DNA of 64,000 bases from Bacillus sp. CHD6a. Lineage in GTDB: Bacteria; Bacillota; Bacilli; Bacillales; Bacillaceae_I. The notes beneath the pieces are model-generated. The model did no database searches. It saw only the letters and a list, made by a program, of their open reading frames with translations, and was not told the origin of the DNA. Location of the stretch: positions 1 through 64,000 of the forward strand of contig NZ_LBMD01000025.1 of the NCBI RefSeq assembly GCF_001293645.1, given 5' to 3'. Shown here piece after piece: positions 48,837 to 58,110 of the stretch. Position 1 is the first letter of the stretch, and every line of letters begins with the position of its first letter. A program made the translations under genes and the position numbers.

Positions 48837-49430
48837 ATGAATAAAAACTTAACAGAAATTATTTTTCTATTGGACAGAAGCGGATCAATGGGAGGTCTTG
48901 AAAAAGATACAATCGGAGGGTTTAACGCATTCTTGGAAAGACAATGTAGACATGAAGGAGACACGCTTGTAACCACCGTCCTTTTCGACGATGTAGTGGA
49001 AACTTTGTGGAATGGTGTGGATGCGAAGGATGTTAAATTAACCAGAGAAGATTATTACGTTAGGGGCACTACCTCCCTTTTGGACGCAATCGGCAGAACT
49101 ATACTAGATGTCGGAAACCGGTTGTCTCGAACGGATGATGTTAAACGGCCTGGTAATGTAATCTTTGTCATCACCACGGACGGTATGGAAAATTCAAGCA
49201 TAGAGTTCACGTATCCGAGAGTAAAAGAATTAATCCGTCACCAAGAAGAAAAATACAGTTGGCAATTCATCTTTATGGGAGCCAATATTGATGTAGCAAA
49301 GGAAGCGGAAAGCTTAGGTATACAGGAGGATCAAGCATTTAATTTTGAAGCTACCCACAAAGGTGTCGAGATGATGTATGAAAATGTCTGTGACATTGTT
49401 TCTGAAAAAAGGATACAATTGAAAAATTAA
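48837..49430 (+). CDS. VWA (von Willebrand A) domain protein, TerY-like size
   Basis: A 197-residue single-domain VWA protein with a complete MIDAS: DRSGSMG (D-x-S-x-S) at residues ~13-19, the Thr in RGTTSLLDAIG and the Asp in ITTDGMEN. It has no signal peptide or TM, so it is cytosolic. It resembles TerY-like and other stand-alone bacterial VWA proteins, which bind partners through Mg2+. Two ATGs are possible; 48837 has GGAGGAGG at better spacing. It shares its promoter region with the HTH gene. Confidence 0.85.
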   Translation: MNKNLTEIIFLLDRSGSMGGLEKDTIGGFNAFLERQCRHEGDTLVTTVLFDDVVETLWNGVDAKDVKLTREDYYVRGTTSLLDAIGRTILDVGNRLSRTDDVKRPGNVIFVITTDGMENSSIEFTYPRVKELIRHQEEKYSWQFIFMGANIDVAKEAESLGIQEDQAFNFEATHKGVEMMYENVCDIVSEKRIQLKN

Positions 49431-49458
49431 ATAATATGTAGGACAGAAAAAGTGAACA

Positions 49459-49495
49459 AAAAGAACCCGTCGTTGTAGATATAATACGGGTTCTC
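49459..49495. terminator. Terminator between VWA and amidase genes
   Basis: AGAACCCGT / ACGGGTTCT, a 9-bp stem with a 15-nt loop followed by a pyrimidine run, lies between convergent genes. Confidence 0.75.
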
Positions 49496-49509
49496 CCACT
49501 CTTTTTCAC

Positions 49510-51012
49510 CTATTTAGTAGCTGTGGAAAGCAACTCTTCCATCCCTACCCAAAGCTCTGTTTTTTCTATCTGTGCTGCCATCTGCAATAAGAGATCCTCC
49601 CTCCCCCTCCCTGCCATAAACTGGACACCTATTGAAAGACCCTTCATTGTCACATGAACTGGTAACGACATAGCCGGTTGCCCAGTCAAATTTGAAAGCT
49701 GCGTAAAAGGAACTCTTTTTAAACTTTCTTGTACAAGTTGTTCCACGATGCCCATTTTCTTAAGGATTGTAGCAGATCCTAATTTCCCCGTCACTTGCAG
49801 CGCAATACTCTCAAGAGGCTTAAGTTTGTGATCCCCAATTTTTGAAGGAGGGAAGGCAGTAGCTGGTGTTATATATAAATCGTAGGTGTCGTGAAATTCT
49901 TCCATTGCATATGCTGCAACGTCCCATTCCCTCATATGGAGGACAAATTCTTGCGCAGACATGGATTTTCCAATTAGGGCAAGCAGCCAAGTTGCAGGCT
50001 CCACATCATTCAAAGTAGCTTTCCTTCCAAGTATCTCGTCAAGGGTAGAAATCATGGCGCTAACTTCTCCAAAGTAGAGAGAAAGATAACTTGTGGCAAC
50101 TTTCTTCCCATCTACCGGTGCATCCTTCTCTTCAAGAATATGCCCTTCTGACTCTAGATGTTTTAACGTTTTTGTGACTGCCTCAACACAGTCCGGATGA
50201 ACTTCTGTACCAATGGGGGATTTAGTAGAGTACGCAATACGGAGCTTTTTCTCAATCGGCTGTTGAATGATATCTAAGTAGCTTCCTTCATAATCAGGGA
50301 TAGAAAATGCCGCTCCCTTTTCAGCTCCCATTAACTCATCTAAGGCTGCTGCGCTGTCTCTTACGGTCCTTGTCAACACGTGTTCAACTGCCGCTCCTTG
50401 CCAAAACCGACCAAGCTGCGGACCTACCGGAGTTCTTCCTCTTGTAGGTTTCAACCCAAACAGTCCACAGTATGCAGCTGGAATACGAATAGAGCCCCCT
50501 CCATCATTTGCACCTGCAATTGGTACCATTCCTGAGGCCACCGCCGCTGCCGAACCGCCACTTGAACCCCCAGGGGTATGAGTTAGTTTCCATGGATTTC
50601 TTGCAGGACCGTATACAACAGGTTCTGTTATTGCCATTAAACCAAACTCTGGGACATTTGTTTGTCCTAAAAACAGAAAGCCGCTTCTCCTGAGCCGACT
50701 TACATATTCTGAATCCCTTTTGGCCCTATATTTGTAGAGAGCTTTAGAGCCAAGTGTTTTCGGTTCCCCTTTTATTTCCTGCCCTATATCTTTTAATAGA
50801 ATTGGAACCCCTGCAAACTGCCCTGTAGAAGCCAGTTCCGCTGCAGTCCTTGCCTGTTCGTACATCGTATGGATAACCGCATTCAGTTGGGGATTTTGCG
50901 TTTCAATTTCACTGACCGCCATTTCTAACAGTTCAACAGGCTTCACTTCTTTGTTTTTTACCAACTCTGCCAATCCAAGACCGTCATACTTTTTATATTC
51001 ATCCCTCTTCAA
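49510..51012 (-). CDS. Amidase-signature family protein
   Basis: A 500-residue amidase-signature enzyme. The Ser-cisSer-Lys triad region is visible: Lys in VPILLKDIG and the Ser pair in PGGSSGGSAAAVASGMVPIAGANDGGGSIRIPAAYCGLFGLKP. The C-terminal part has QFMAGRGREDLLL. It could act on amides, acyl-amino acids or nylon-type oligomers; it is not GatA, as gatC/gatB are not adjacent. I prefer the TTG start at 51012 with AGAGAGG 8 nt upstream; a GTG three codons earlier overlaps the SD. Confidence 0.88.
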   Translation of the reverse strand: MKRDEYKKYDGLGLAELVKNKEVKPVELLEMAVSEIETQNPQLNAVIHTMYEQARTAAELASTGQFAGVPILLKDIGQEIKGEPKTLGSKALYKYRAKRDSEYVSRLRRSGFLFLGQTNVPEFGLMAITEPVVYGPARNPWKLTHTPGGSSGGSAAAVASGMVPIAGANDGGGSIRIPAAYCGLFGLKPTRGRTPVGPQLGRFWQGAAVEHVLTRTVRDSAAALDELMGAEKGAAFSIPDYEGSYLDIIQQPIEKKLRIAYSTKSPIGTEVHPDCVEAVTKTLKHLESEGHILEEKDAPVDGKKVATSYLSLYFGEVSAMISTLDEILGRKATLNDVEPATWLLALIGKSMSAQEFVLHMREWDVAAYAMEEFHDTYDLYITPATAFPPSKIGDHKLKPLESIALQVTGKLGSATILKKMGIVEQLVQESLKRVPFTQLSNLTGQPAMSLPVHVTMKGLSIGVQFMAGRGREDLLLQMAAQIEKTELWVGMEELLSTATK

Positions 51013-51204
51013 CGTTATCACCTCTCTATACTCTATTCCTTAAGGTAGGAGAATAAACCTCTCTCTAGTAACCAATTAGTATTCCATTATGATGATGTAG
51101 GTTTCTCTATCAGCACCAAAGCCCACCTTTTAACATAGGCTACCATACAGAAACTTATCTTTTACATCTCTGGCTTGATTGCCTTGGAGGGGAGTTTGGT
51201 ACAG

Positions 51205-52635
51205 ATGGAATTGACGGCAGCGCATTGGATGTATTTAGTTGGAACACTAGTTATTATCGTTACTATGTTGTTCAGGAAAAATATAGTGGTTCCGGCCATC
51301 CTGGTGACTTTTTTTGTAGGGTGGATTTTCAAGGGGTCATTCATATTTGGGCTTCAAACCATATTTAACGCCAGCCTGGTTGCGGCAGGAGAGCTTTTTA
51401 ATATCTTCCTGATTATCGCCATCATGACGGCACTTTTACATTCCCTTAAATCATTAGGGACGGATGAACAAATGATTACTCCTTTTCAGCGGGTCATGAA
51501 AAACGGGCATGTCTCGTTTTGGGTAATTGTGTTTGTTACCTACGCGATTTCCCTGTTTTTCTGGCCGACTCCAGCGGTACCGCTTGTGGGTGCACTCTTA
51601 ATTCCTGTTGCCATTAGAGCCGGGCTACCACCCATTGGGGCCGCTATCGCCATTTCCCTTGCCGGTCAAGGGATGGCGCTATCTTCGGATTACATTATTC
51701 AAATTGCACCGTCCTTAACAGCCACCGCTGCTGCAGTTGACATCGGTACGGTAGCCGATCGCGGATTGATCTTATCTCTTGTTACAGGAGTTGTTGCTAT
51801 CACACTTGCTTATATTTCAATTCGCAAGCTTATTGTACGGCCGTCTAATGAGCATCTAATTAAATGGAACAATATAGATAACCAGGGCGGTGATACGAAT
51901 GATATGACAAAAAGCGGATCTGTGACAAAAAGCAAATACAGCACACTGTTTGCTATCTTAGTTCCAGGAACGTTTCTAGCTATCATCATCTATATGGTTC
52001 TGGCCAAATTTTCCGATGTCATTCCTTCTCTAGAGGGTGGGGCAGGCGCGTCTCTTATCGGAGGAGCTTCGCTTATTCTATTAATTGGAGCGTCATTCTT
52101 CCTTAACGCGCGTACCACCTTTCAAACTGTCAGTGACAATATGGTCAAAGGATTCTTGTTTGCCTTTAAGGCGATGGGGCCGGTTATTCCAATTGCTGGA
52201 TTCTTCTTTATTGGTAGCGGGGAACTTGCTTCTAGAATTCTTGGCACTCCTGTTGAAGAGACACCCTCCTTCCTGTTTGACCTCATACTTGCCGGTCAGT
52301 CTTACATCCCTGAAAGTTCATTTATAGCAGGATTTGGAATACTCTTAATTGGAATGATAACAGGGTTAGATGGTTCTGGCTTCTCAGGACTCCCTCTTGT
52401 TGGAGCGCTTTCCGGAGCCCTTAGTGAAAGTGTTGGAGTGGAAGCTGCCACACTTGCAGCAATAGGACAGATGGGTTCTGTGTGGGTTGGAGGGGGAACA
52501 TTGATTGCCTGGTCTTCCCTTGTAGCTGTTGCCGGATTTTCAAAGGTTCCTGTCATGGAGCTTGTTCGCCGGAGCTTTATACCCGTAATTATCGGGTTGA
52601 TTGTAGCAACGTTAGTAGGACTCTGGTTATACTAA
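51205..52635 (+). CDS. Polytopic membrane transporter, IT-superfamily-like
   Basis: A 476-residue membrane protein with about 12 hydrophobic segments in two halves separated by a polar loop (~residues 220-255). Repeated Gly/Ser-rich re-entrant-like stretches (SLAGQGMALSSDYI, GLDGSGFSGLPLVGALSGALSES and MGSVWVGGGTLIAWSSLVAV) suggest an ion-coupled transporter of the IT/DcuC/NhaC-like type. I do not recognise a specific family. The start is ATG 51205 or TTG 51196, both served by GGAGGGGAG. It is divergent from the amidase, perhaps functionally linked. Confidence 0.75.
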   Translation: MELTAAHWMYLVGTLVIIVTMLFRKNIVVPAILVTFFVGWIFKGSFIFGLQTIFNASLVAAGELFNIFLIIAIMTALLHSLKSLGTDEQMITPFQRVMKNGHVSFWVIVFVTYAISLFFWPTPAVPLVGALLIPVAIRAGLPPIGAAIAISLAGQGMALSSDYIIQIAPSLTATAAAVDIGTVADRGLILSLVTGVVAITLAYISIRKLIVRPSNEHLIKWNNIDNQGGDTNDMTKSGSVTKSKYSTLFAILVPGTFLAIIIYMVLAKFSDVIPSLEGGAGASLIGGASLILLIGASFFLNARTTFQTVSDNMVKGFLFAFKAMGPVIPIAGFFFIGSGELASRILGTPVEETPSFLFDLILAGQSYIPESSFIAGFGILLIGMITGLDGSGFSGLPLVGALSGALSESVGVEAATLAAIGQMGSVWVGGGTLIAWSSLVAVAGFSKVPVMELVRRSFIPVIIGLIVATLVGLWLY

Positions 52636-52641
52636 TATACC

Positions 52642-52678
52642 TAAAAGCCTTCATTCTTTTATGGATGAAGGCTTTTAA
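52642..52678 (+). terminator. Terminator of the transporter gene
   Basis: AAAAGCCTTCAT / ATGAAGGCTTTT, a 12-bp stem with a 10-nt loop, lies right after the stop. The only T-run is the stem's own end. Confidence 0.8.
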
Positions 52679-52722
52679 CTGTTAAGATTGGGTATGTGTA
52701 TTTACATAAGGAAAAAAATAGT

Positions 52723-52748
52723 TGAAACTTTCGTTCTACCTGTTCGTA
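52723..52748 (+). promoter_or_regulatory. Sigma-W promoter of spo0M
   Basis: TGAAAC (52723-52728), a 16-bp spacer and CGTA (52745-52748) match the sigma-W consensus exactly, 53 bp before the spo0M start. B. subtilis spo0M is a known sigma-W regulon member. Confidence 0.85.
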
Positions 52749-52800
52749 TCTTTAAATATACGATAATTAAGTAATTACTCATTTCGGAGGTTTAGGCTAT

Positions 52801-53205
52801 ATGATAAAAAAGGTAATGAGCTATTTAAATTTAGGTTCTCCTCATGTAGATTTAGTTTTGAATAATATGGAGCTAAATCCAGGTGAAAAAGTGACTGGCG
52901 CTTTTCACGTGGAAGGCGGTTGGGTTAGGCAGCACATAAAAAGATTAGAATGTGATCTAGTAAAAGAATTTCAAGGGGATACGGTCGAAACAGTGGATGC
53001 TGTAACGACCATTCTCATGTCCAAGAGCATGGATGCAAATGATAAGGTAGAGTATCCATTTTGCTATCAGCTTCCGAATGCATTAGAGCCTTCTACCAAT
53101 CATATAAGCTATCGTTTCCACACACGATTGATTTTTCAAGATGATGTGAAGAGCATGGATCATGATGAGATTATTGTTCTTGGGCGAGAAATAATCAAGG
53201 CCTGA
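52801..53205 (+). CDS. spo0M: Spo0M-like sporulation-control protein, short form
   Basis: A 134-residue arrestin-like beta-sandwich protein: N-terminal helix, LGSPHVDLVLNNMELNPGEKVTGAFHVEGGWVRQHIKRLECDLV. It matches the N-terminal half of Spo0M (about 258 residues in B. subtilis) and stops where the second lobe would begin. The strand-rich C-terminus ends ILGREIIKA-like, followed at once by a terminator, so it looks like a natural single-lobe form, not a fresh truncation. The SD CGGAGG and the sigma-W promoter are clear. Confidence 0.85.
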   Translation: MIKKVMSYLNLGSPHVDLVLNNMELNPGEKVTGAFHVEGGWVRQHIKRLECDLVKEFQGDTVETVDAVTTILMSKSMDANDKVEYPFCYQLPNALEPSTNHISYRFHTRLIFQDDVKSMDHDEIIVLGREIIKA

Positions 53206-53236
53206 CTCCTATTGGAGGCAGGCCTTTGTTTTTTCA
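53198..53236 (+). terminator. Terminator of spo0M
   Basis: AAGGCCTGACTCC / GGAGGCAGGCCTT (13 bp with one mismatch) with a 4-nt loop is followed by TGTTTTTTC. It overlaps the stop codon. Confidence 0.88.
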
Positions 53237-53295
53237 ATTTATTCTTCCTGTATTTATTTTCATTTTTACTTGGATGAAAGGAATGAAAAAGCAAA

Positions 53296-53313
53296 GAAAA
53301 GGGGTCTGACCCT
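53296..53313. repeat. GGGGTCTGACCC palindrome, copy 3
   Basis: AAAGGGGTCTGACCCTC is a relative of the two palindromes at 20826 and 20913, here between spo0M and the nucleotidase gene. Confidence 0.55.
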
Positions 53314-53356
53314 CACCACTCTAAAGTGATAAAGTCAACCCCTGCTCCTACTAATT

Positions 53357-55324
53357 TTATTCTACTGTTGGCAGTGTTAGTTTGTATTTAGCAAAGCCAT
53401 TTTGGGAGGCTCCTGCGTATTGGATGGTGCCGTTTTCTGGTAAGGTGTCGACTGCGTTAGGTGAGGAGTCGAATGTTACGTTGACAGATTTAGTAACTGG
53501 CGCAAACGTCCAGTTTCCGTCAGCTGATGGATCAATTTCACCTTGCTCTAGAATATAGTCAATGATTGCCTGACGGTTTTCATCCGGGTACAACTCCATA
53601 TCCATTTTGTTGCGTACTCCTGGGAAGTTACCGCTCGCACGATAGTTATTGGTTACAACAATAAACTCCTGATTCAAGTCCATTGGTTCTCCGTTATATG
53701 CCAGGTTCTTAATACGGTTTGCCCCTTCGTTCATGACAACCCCGTCTTTGTTGTATTTTGCCGGCTCTGTTATATCAATTTCATAAGTGACGCCGTCAAT
53801 GACATCATAGTTATAGGTTGGGAAGTCTGTGTTAATCAAAGCTTGTTCACTACTATTATTGGGATCGACCTGCTTGAATTGTCCAGCTGACATCTCAAGC
53901 CATTCTTTTACATCAGCACCTGTCACCTTCACTGTAGCTACTGTGTTTGGATATAAATACAAGTCTGCTACATTTTTAATGGCTATTTCTCCCTGAGGGA
54001 TGAATGTATAATAGTCTGCTCCGTTTCTCCCTCCAGCTTTGAAAGGTGCTCCCGCAGAAAGAATAGGCGTATTTTCATCTACCGTTCCTTTTAATTGTTT
54101 TTCTATATACCATCTTTGTGCATTAGTGACGATTTGGACGGAAGGATCATCCTGCACCAAAGCAAAGTAACTCTGAATGTCGGCTTTTGTTGTGCCAACT
54201 GCAGTTCGAACGTAGTTTACTGTCCCCTCATGCGCTTCTTTTACCGCATGTAAAATAGCTGGATCTGGCTCCACGTCCTTTACATTCCTTAATTTTGTTG
54301 TAGAATCTGTCACTTTCCAATCACCTTTCACTTTAGAGAGTGTAAGGTCCATAATCCCTAAATTGTTCCCCCAGTTACCAGGCATCACAACCGGAACACC
54401 ATTAATGGTTCCCTTTTCTGCGTCCACACCAGGAAGGTCTTTAAAGTCTCCAGGGAATGTAAGATGATTGTGTCCTGTAATAATGGCATCGATACCATCT
54501 ATTTTGGTCAAATCATATGTAGCATTCTCTTCCATCTCTGCATACTCCACATCACCCATCCCAGAGTGTGCCAAAACGATAATGATGTCAGCACCGGCTT
54601 TTTCCATTTTAGGAATAATTGCTTCCACTGATTGAACAATATCCTTTGTGACAACTTTCCCTTCAAGATGCGCTTTGTCCCATTGCAAGATTTGTGGCGT
54701 GACAACCCCAGTTACACCAACACGGAGTACTTTGTTTTTCCCCTTCTTATTCTTGAACTTTTTCTTTATTATTTTAAAGGGCTTCACATAATACTTACTG
54801 TTGTCAGCACCATCATCATAAAATACGTTTGAACTGACATATGGGAATGGAGCACCCTCTAATACCGTATCAAGGAAATCCAAGCCATAGTTAAACTCAT
54901 GATTGCCAAGTGTGGCAGCATCATAATCTAGTAATCCCATTGCTTGGAATACAGGATGAACCTCTCCAGGTTGTAATACATCTACCTTCGCTTTGTAGTC
55001 TCCTAGAGGATTTCCTTGAATAAGATCTCCGTTGTCAAAAAGCATCGTGTTTGGTACTTCTTCACGGGCCTGTTTAATCAATGTAGCTGTTTTTGCAAGA
55101 CCAAAATCTTTAACTTCCATGTCCTTATAGTAATCATAGTTATAAAGGTGAGTATGGATATCTGTTGTTCCCATTACTCTTAGTTCCACTTCATGTTGCC
55201 TTGATTTTGTTCCTTTATTTGACGCAGCCTCCGCCGAGTGGAACATGGGTGATGTTGCTAGTAAAGATACAGCCATCGTGACAGCCAACACTTTTTTTCC
55301 TAGTTGTTGGAAAACTTGATTCAA
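53357..55324 (-). CDS. Secreted 2',3'-cyclic-nucleotidase/5'-nucleotidase family protein
   Basis: A 655-residue exported metallophosphoesterase. It has an N-terminal signal peptide (KK then a hydrophobic core, cleavage near SAEA-A, ~residue 34). The phosphoesterase domain carries dinuclear metal motifs TTDIHTHL, DNGDLIQGN, GNHEFNYGLDFL, ILAHSGMGD-like VLAHSGMGD and ITGHNHLTF. The C-terminal 5'-nucleotidase domain has SAGAPFKAGGRNG and VTNNYRASG. It is probably cell-surface or released and scavenges phosphate from nucleotides. It resembles CpdB/YfkN lobes; there is no LPXTG anchor. Confidence 0.9.
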   Translation of the reverse strand: MNQVFQQLGKKVLAVTMAVSLLATSPMFHSAEAASNKGTKSRQHEVELRVMGTTDIHTHLYNYDYYKDMEVKDFGLAKTATLIKQAREEVPNTMLFDNGDLIQGNPLGDYKAKVDVLQPGEVHPVFQAMGLLDYDAATLGNHEFNYGLDFLDTVLEGAPFPYVSSNVFYDDGADNSKYYVKPFKIIKKKFKNKKGKNKVLRVGVTGVVTPQILQWDKAHLEGKVVTKDIVQSVEAIIPKMEKAGADIIIVLAHSGMGDVEYAEMEENATYDLTKIDGIDAIITGHNHLTFPGDFKDLPGVDAEKGTINGVPVVMPGNWGNNLGIMDLTLSKVKGDWKVTDSTTKLRNVKDVEPDPAILHAVKEAHEGTVNYVRTAVGTTKADIQSYFALVQDDPSVQIVTNAQRWYIEKQLKGTVDENTPILSAGAPFKAGGRNGADYYTFIPQGEIAIKNVADLYLYPNTVATVKVTGADVKEWLEMSAGQFKQVDPNNSSEQALINTDFPTYNYDVIDGVTYEIDITEPAKYNKDGVVMNEGANRIKNLAYNGEPMDLNQEFIVVTNNYRASGNFPGVRNKMDMELYPDENRQAIIDYILEQGEIDPSADGNWTFAPVTKSVNVTFDSSPNAVDTLPENGTIQYAGASQNGFAKYKLTLPTVE

Positions 55325-55689
55325 GCAAAACAGCTCCTTTTAAAAAGTAAATGGTCATACCCTTTCATTATAGAGAGTATTATTCGTTTAGAAATAATCT
55401 GAAAGGACTGAATTTGACAAAATACAACAGGAATCTTTCAATAATACGGGTATAAATACTTATATTGTAAAATGACCCTGATAAAGAAGCGGGGTTCCTA
55501 CGAATTTCTTTACATATAAAGTAAGTGGAGTAGGTTTGAAACCTCCATCCTTGAGGATTGGAACCATTTTAAAAGCTATTGTGACTTTTTCAGCCGTTTT
55601 TGTAACTATTTTTACTGTTATTGTGACTTTTCAAAGGGTTATTATAACTTTTTCTTTTTCAGCCCCATATAGCTCTCGCATCCACACAA
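55325..55689. other. Intergenic DNA with imperfect TTGTGACTTTTT repeats
   Basis: No gene is seen. Between 55576 and 55655 the motif ATTGTGACTTTTT recurs four times in degenerate form at 20-24 bp intervals. A short + strand frame covers it but has no convincing family. Confidence 0.45.
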
Positions 55690-55727
55690 AAAAACCGCCC
55701 AGCGCATTCACACGCCAAACGGTTCTA
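55690..55727 (-). terminator. Terminator of ptsG
   Basis: On the minus strand, AACCGTTTGGCG / CGCTGGGCGGTT form an imperfect 12-bp stem followed by TTTTTTT, 17 bp past the ptsG stop. Confidence 0.88.
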
Positions 55728-55744
55728 TTCAAACTATGAAACTT

Positions 55745-57781
55745 TTATCGAATCTCTACGCGACCTTTTTCCCCAACTCGTACACTACCATCCTTAATCT
55801 CCACTGCTTCTCCAGCAGCCAAGTTTGTGAAGATGATAGGCGTGATGATGGATGTCGCTTCTTCTGACACAATGCGAAGGTCAACGTTCAGTAACGCTTG
55901 TCCTTGCTCAACTGTGTCGCCTTGTTCTACTAAACTTTCAAAACCTTTTCCTTTTAGGTTAACTGTGTCAATTCCGACATGCACAAGCACTTCGCGGCCA
56001 TCAGCCGTTTCAATTCCGATTGCATGTTTGGTCGGGAACAAGTTTACGATCTTCCCTGCAACAGGTGATACCACTTTACCGTCCGTTGGTTCGATGGCAA
56101 AACCGTCACCCATCATTTTTTGAGAGAAAATCTTATCAGGAACTTCAGAAATAGGCAGTAGTTTACCTGTCATCGGCATTACTACCTCAAACTTTTCGGA
56201 AGTTTTTACTGCAACAGTATCCACAGTCTTATCTTCAGAAGTTGCTGCCACTTCTTGCTTCACTGGCGTTTTCCCACTTAAAATATCTTGGATTTGTCCT
56301 TTAATTGTCTCAGAACGAGGTCCGAAAATTGCTTGGATGTTGCGGTCGATCTGCATAACACCTGCAGCACCTAACTTTTTCAGTCGCTCTTTATCAACTT
56401 GCTCCACATCTTTTACACTTACACGAAGACGAGTGATACACGCGTCCAGGTTTGTAAGATTTTCTCTTCCGCCAAGTGCCTCTAGTACACCGAATGGCAG
56501 TTCATCAACGGAAGCGGAACCAGCCGTTGCTTCCTCTGTTTTTTCCTCACGACCTGGAGTCATTAAATTAAACTTCTTGATTGCAAAACGGAATCCAAAG
56601 TAATAGATAACCGAGAATACTAGACCAACAGGAATCACCAACCACCATGCCGTCGCATTTGGAAGGATACCAAATAGAATATAGTCAATGACACCACCAG
56701 AGAACGTCATACCGATTTTTACATCTAGAATATGCATGATCATGAAGGATAAACCAGCGAACACTGCATGGATTGCAAACAATACTGGTGCTACGAATAA
56801 GAAACTGAACTCAAGTGGTTCTGTGATACCTGTTAAGAAAGATGTTAATGCCGCTGAACCCATGATACCTGCAACAAATTTCTTGTTTTCTGGACGTGCA
56901 CAGTGATAGATTGCTAGTGCAGCTGCCGGAAGACCGAACATCATGAATGGGAATTTACCAGTCATGAACGTACCTGCAGTAAGCTCGGCACCGTCTTTCA
57001 CCTGCTCCATGAAAATGCGTTGGTCCCCACGAACCAATTCTCCTGCCGCGTTTGTATAAGAACCAAACTCGAACCAGAATGGAGAATAGAAAATATGATG
57101 CAAACCAAATGGAATCAGTCCACGTTCAATGACACCGAAAATAAATGCTGCCAACGTACGGTTTGATTCTGTCATAAAGTAAGAGAAGGTATTTAGTCCT
57201 TCTTGCGCAAATGGCCATACGAAGTTCATGACCACCCCTAGTACAAGTGCGGAAGCTGCCGTTACAATCGGAACGAAACGCTTACCAGCAAAAAATCCTA
57301 AGTAAGATGGCAATTCAATATTGTAAAATTTATTGTACATATAGGCACCGAGCACCCCGGCTATGATACCCCCGAATACCCCGGTTTGAAGGGTTGGGAT
57401 TCCTAACACATTAGCAAGTGCAGGGTCTGATCCTACCTGTTCAGCGGTCACTCCACTGATTACACTCATCGTAACGTTCATAATTAAGTAACCAATCATG
57501 GCTGCAAGTCCGGCAACACCGTCTCCTCCAGCTAGTCCAATGGCTACCCCGATAGCAAAGAGTAGTGGCAGGTTAGAGAATACGATACTTCCTGCCTGTT
57601 CCATAATTTGTGCCAGTAGCACGAGGGAGTCTGCCTCTAGAAAGCCGAGACGACTTGTTAGGTTTGGGTTTTGCATGGCATTACCGAATGCAAGCAGGAT
57701 TCCTGCTGCTGGTAGCAATGCGACAGGAAGCATGAGGGCTTTCCCGATACGTTGCAGTAAACCGAATGATTTCTTGAACAT
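55745..57781 (-). CDS. ptsG: PTS glucose-specific EIICBA component
   Basis: A 678-residue fused transporter. The EIIC membrane domain spans residues ~1-415 with about 10 hydrophobic segments ([12 protein letters not shown] is a family signature). EIIB is ~430-515 with the phospho-Cys448 in [13 protein letters not shown] is ~540-678 with the phospho-His601 in LVHVGIDTV. It takes up and phosphorylates glucose using HPr-P. The RAT/terminator and the adjacent glcT indicate glucose-induced antitermination. The SD AAGGAGG is 6-7 nt upstream. Confidence 0.95.
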   Translation of the reverse strand: MFKKSFGLLQRIGKALMLPVALLPAAGILLAFGNAMQNPNLTSRLGFLEADSLVLLAQIMEQAGSIVFSNLPLLFAIGVAIGLAGGDGVAGLAAMIGYLIMNVTMSVISGVTAEQVGSDPALANVLGIPTLQTGVFGGIIAGVLGAYMYNKFYNIELPSYLGFFAGKRFVPIVTAASALVLGVVMNFVWPFAQEGLNTFSYFMTESNRTLAAFIFGVIERGLIPFGLHHIFYSPFWFEFGSYTNAAGELVRGDQRIFMEQVKDGAELTAGTFMTGKFPFMMFGLPAAALAIYHCARPENKKFVAGIMGSAALTSFLTGITEPLEFSFLFVAPVLFAIHAVFAGLSFMIMHILDVKIGMTFSGGVIDYILFGILPNATAWWLVIPVGLVFSVIYYFGFRFAIKKFNLMTPGREEKTEEATAGSASVDELPFGVLEALGGRENLTNLDACITRLRVSVKDVEQVDKERLKKLGAAGVMQIDRNIQAIFGPRSETIKGQIQDILSGKTPVKQEVAATSEDKTVDTVAVKTSEKFEVVMPMTGKLLPISEVPDKIFSQKMMGDGFAIEPTDGKVVSPVAGKIVNLFPTKHAIGIETADGREVLVHVGIDTVNLKGKGFESLVEQGDTVEQGQALLNVDLRIVSEEATSIITPIIFTNLAAGEAVEIKDGSVRVGEKGRVEIR

Positions 57782-57832
57782 ATGTGTTCCTCCTTGGTAT
57801 TTTTATATGCTTGGCAGAATTCCTTTTAAGTT

Positions 57833-57952
57833 TGCCGTTGATTTCCGATCCAGGCGCTTCGCTTTCCTGCGGACGGTCCGGAAGCCTCATGGGGCTCTTC
57901 CCTATCCCTTCCTCCCGCGAGAGTCTACGCGCATTTCACTGCCATCAACTAA
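57833..57952. repeat. Type 2 repeat within the ptsG 5' leader
   Basis: About 120 bp, inverted relative to the right halves at 16.3 and 33.6 kb: CGTTGATTTCCGATCCAGGC..., GGACGGTCCGGAAGCCTCATG, ...ATCAACTA. It lies downstream of the GlcT-controlled terminator and upstream of the ptsG SD, so it is transcribed in the leader of every ptsG mRNA. Confidence 0.75.
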
Positions 57953-57980
57953 ACTGGTAAACATTAATAAAAAGACAACA

Positions 57981-58089
57981 AAAAGGCATGAGCCAAAAGA
58001 AAAGGTATACGAAGGAAAAGTAGATAGACTTCTACCATGTTTCTTCGTTTACGCTTTCTTCCGCTCATGCCTGCACAACCAGTAACACG
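57981..58089 (-). promoter_or_regulatory. GlcT antiterminator site (RAT) and terminator before ptsG
   Basis: On the minus strand, GTGTTACTGGTTGTGCAGGC (58068-58087) fits the ptsG-type RAT. Its 3' part runs into GGCATGAGC (58063-58071), the 5' arm of a terminator whose 3' arm GGCTCATGCC (57985-57994) is followed by TTTTTG. RAT and terminator are thus mutually exclusive, the standard design for GlcT control. Confidence 0.85.
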
Positions 58090-58110
58090 TGAAAAAAGTG
58101 TTTAGGATAT

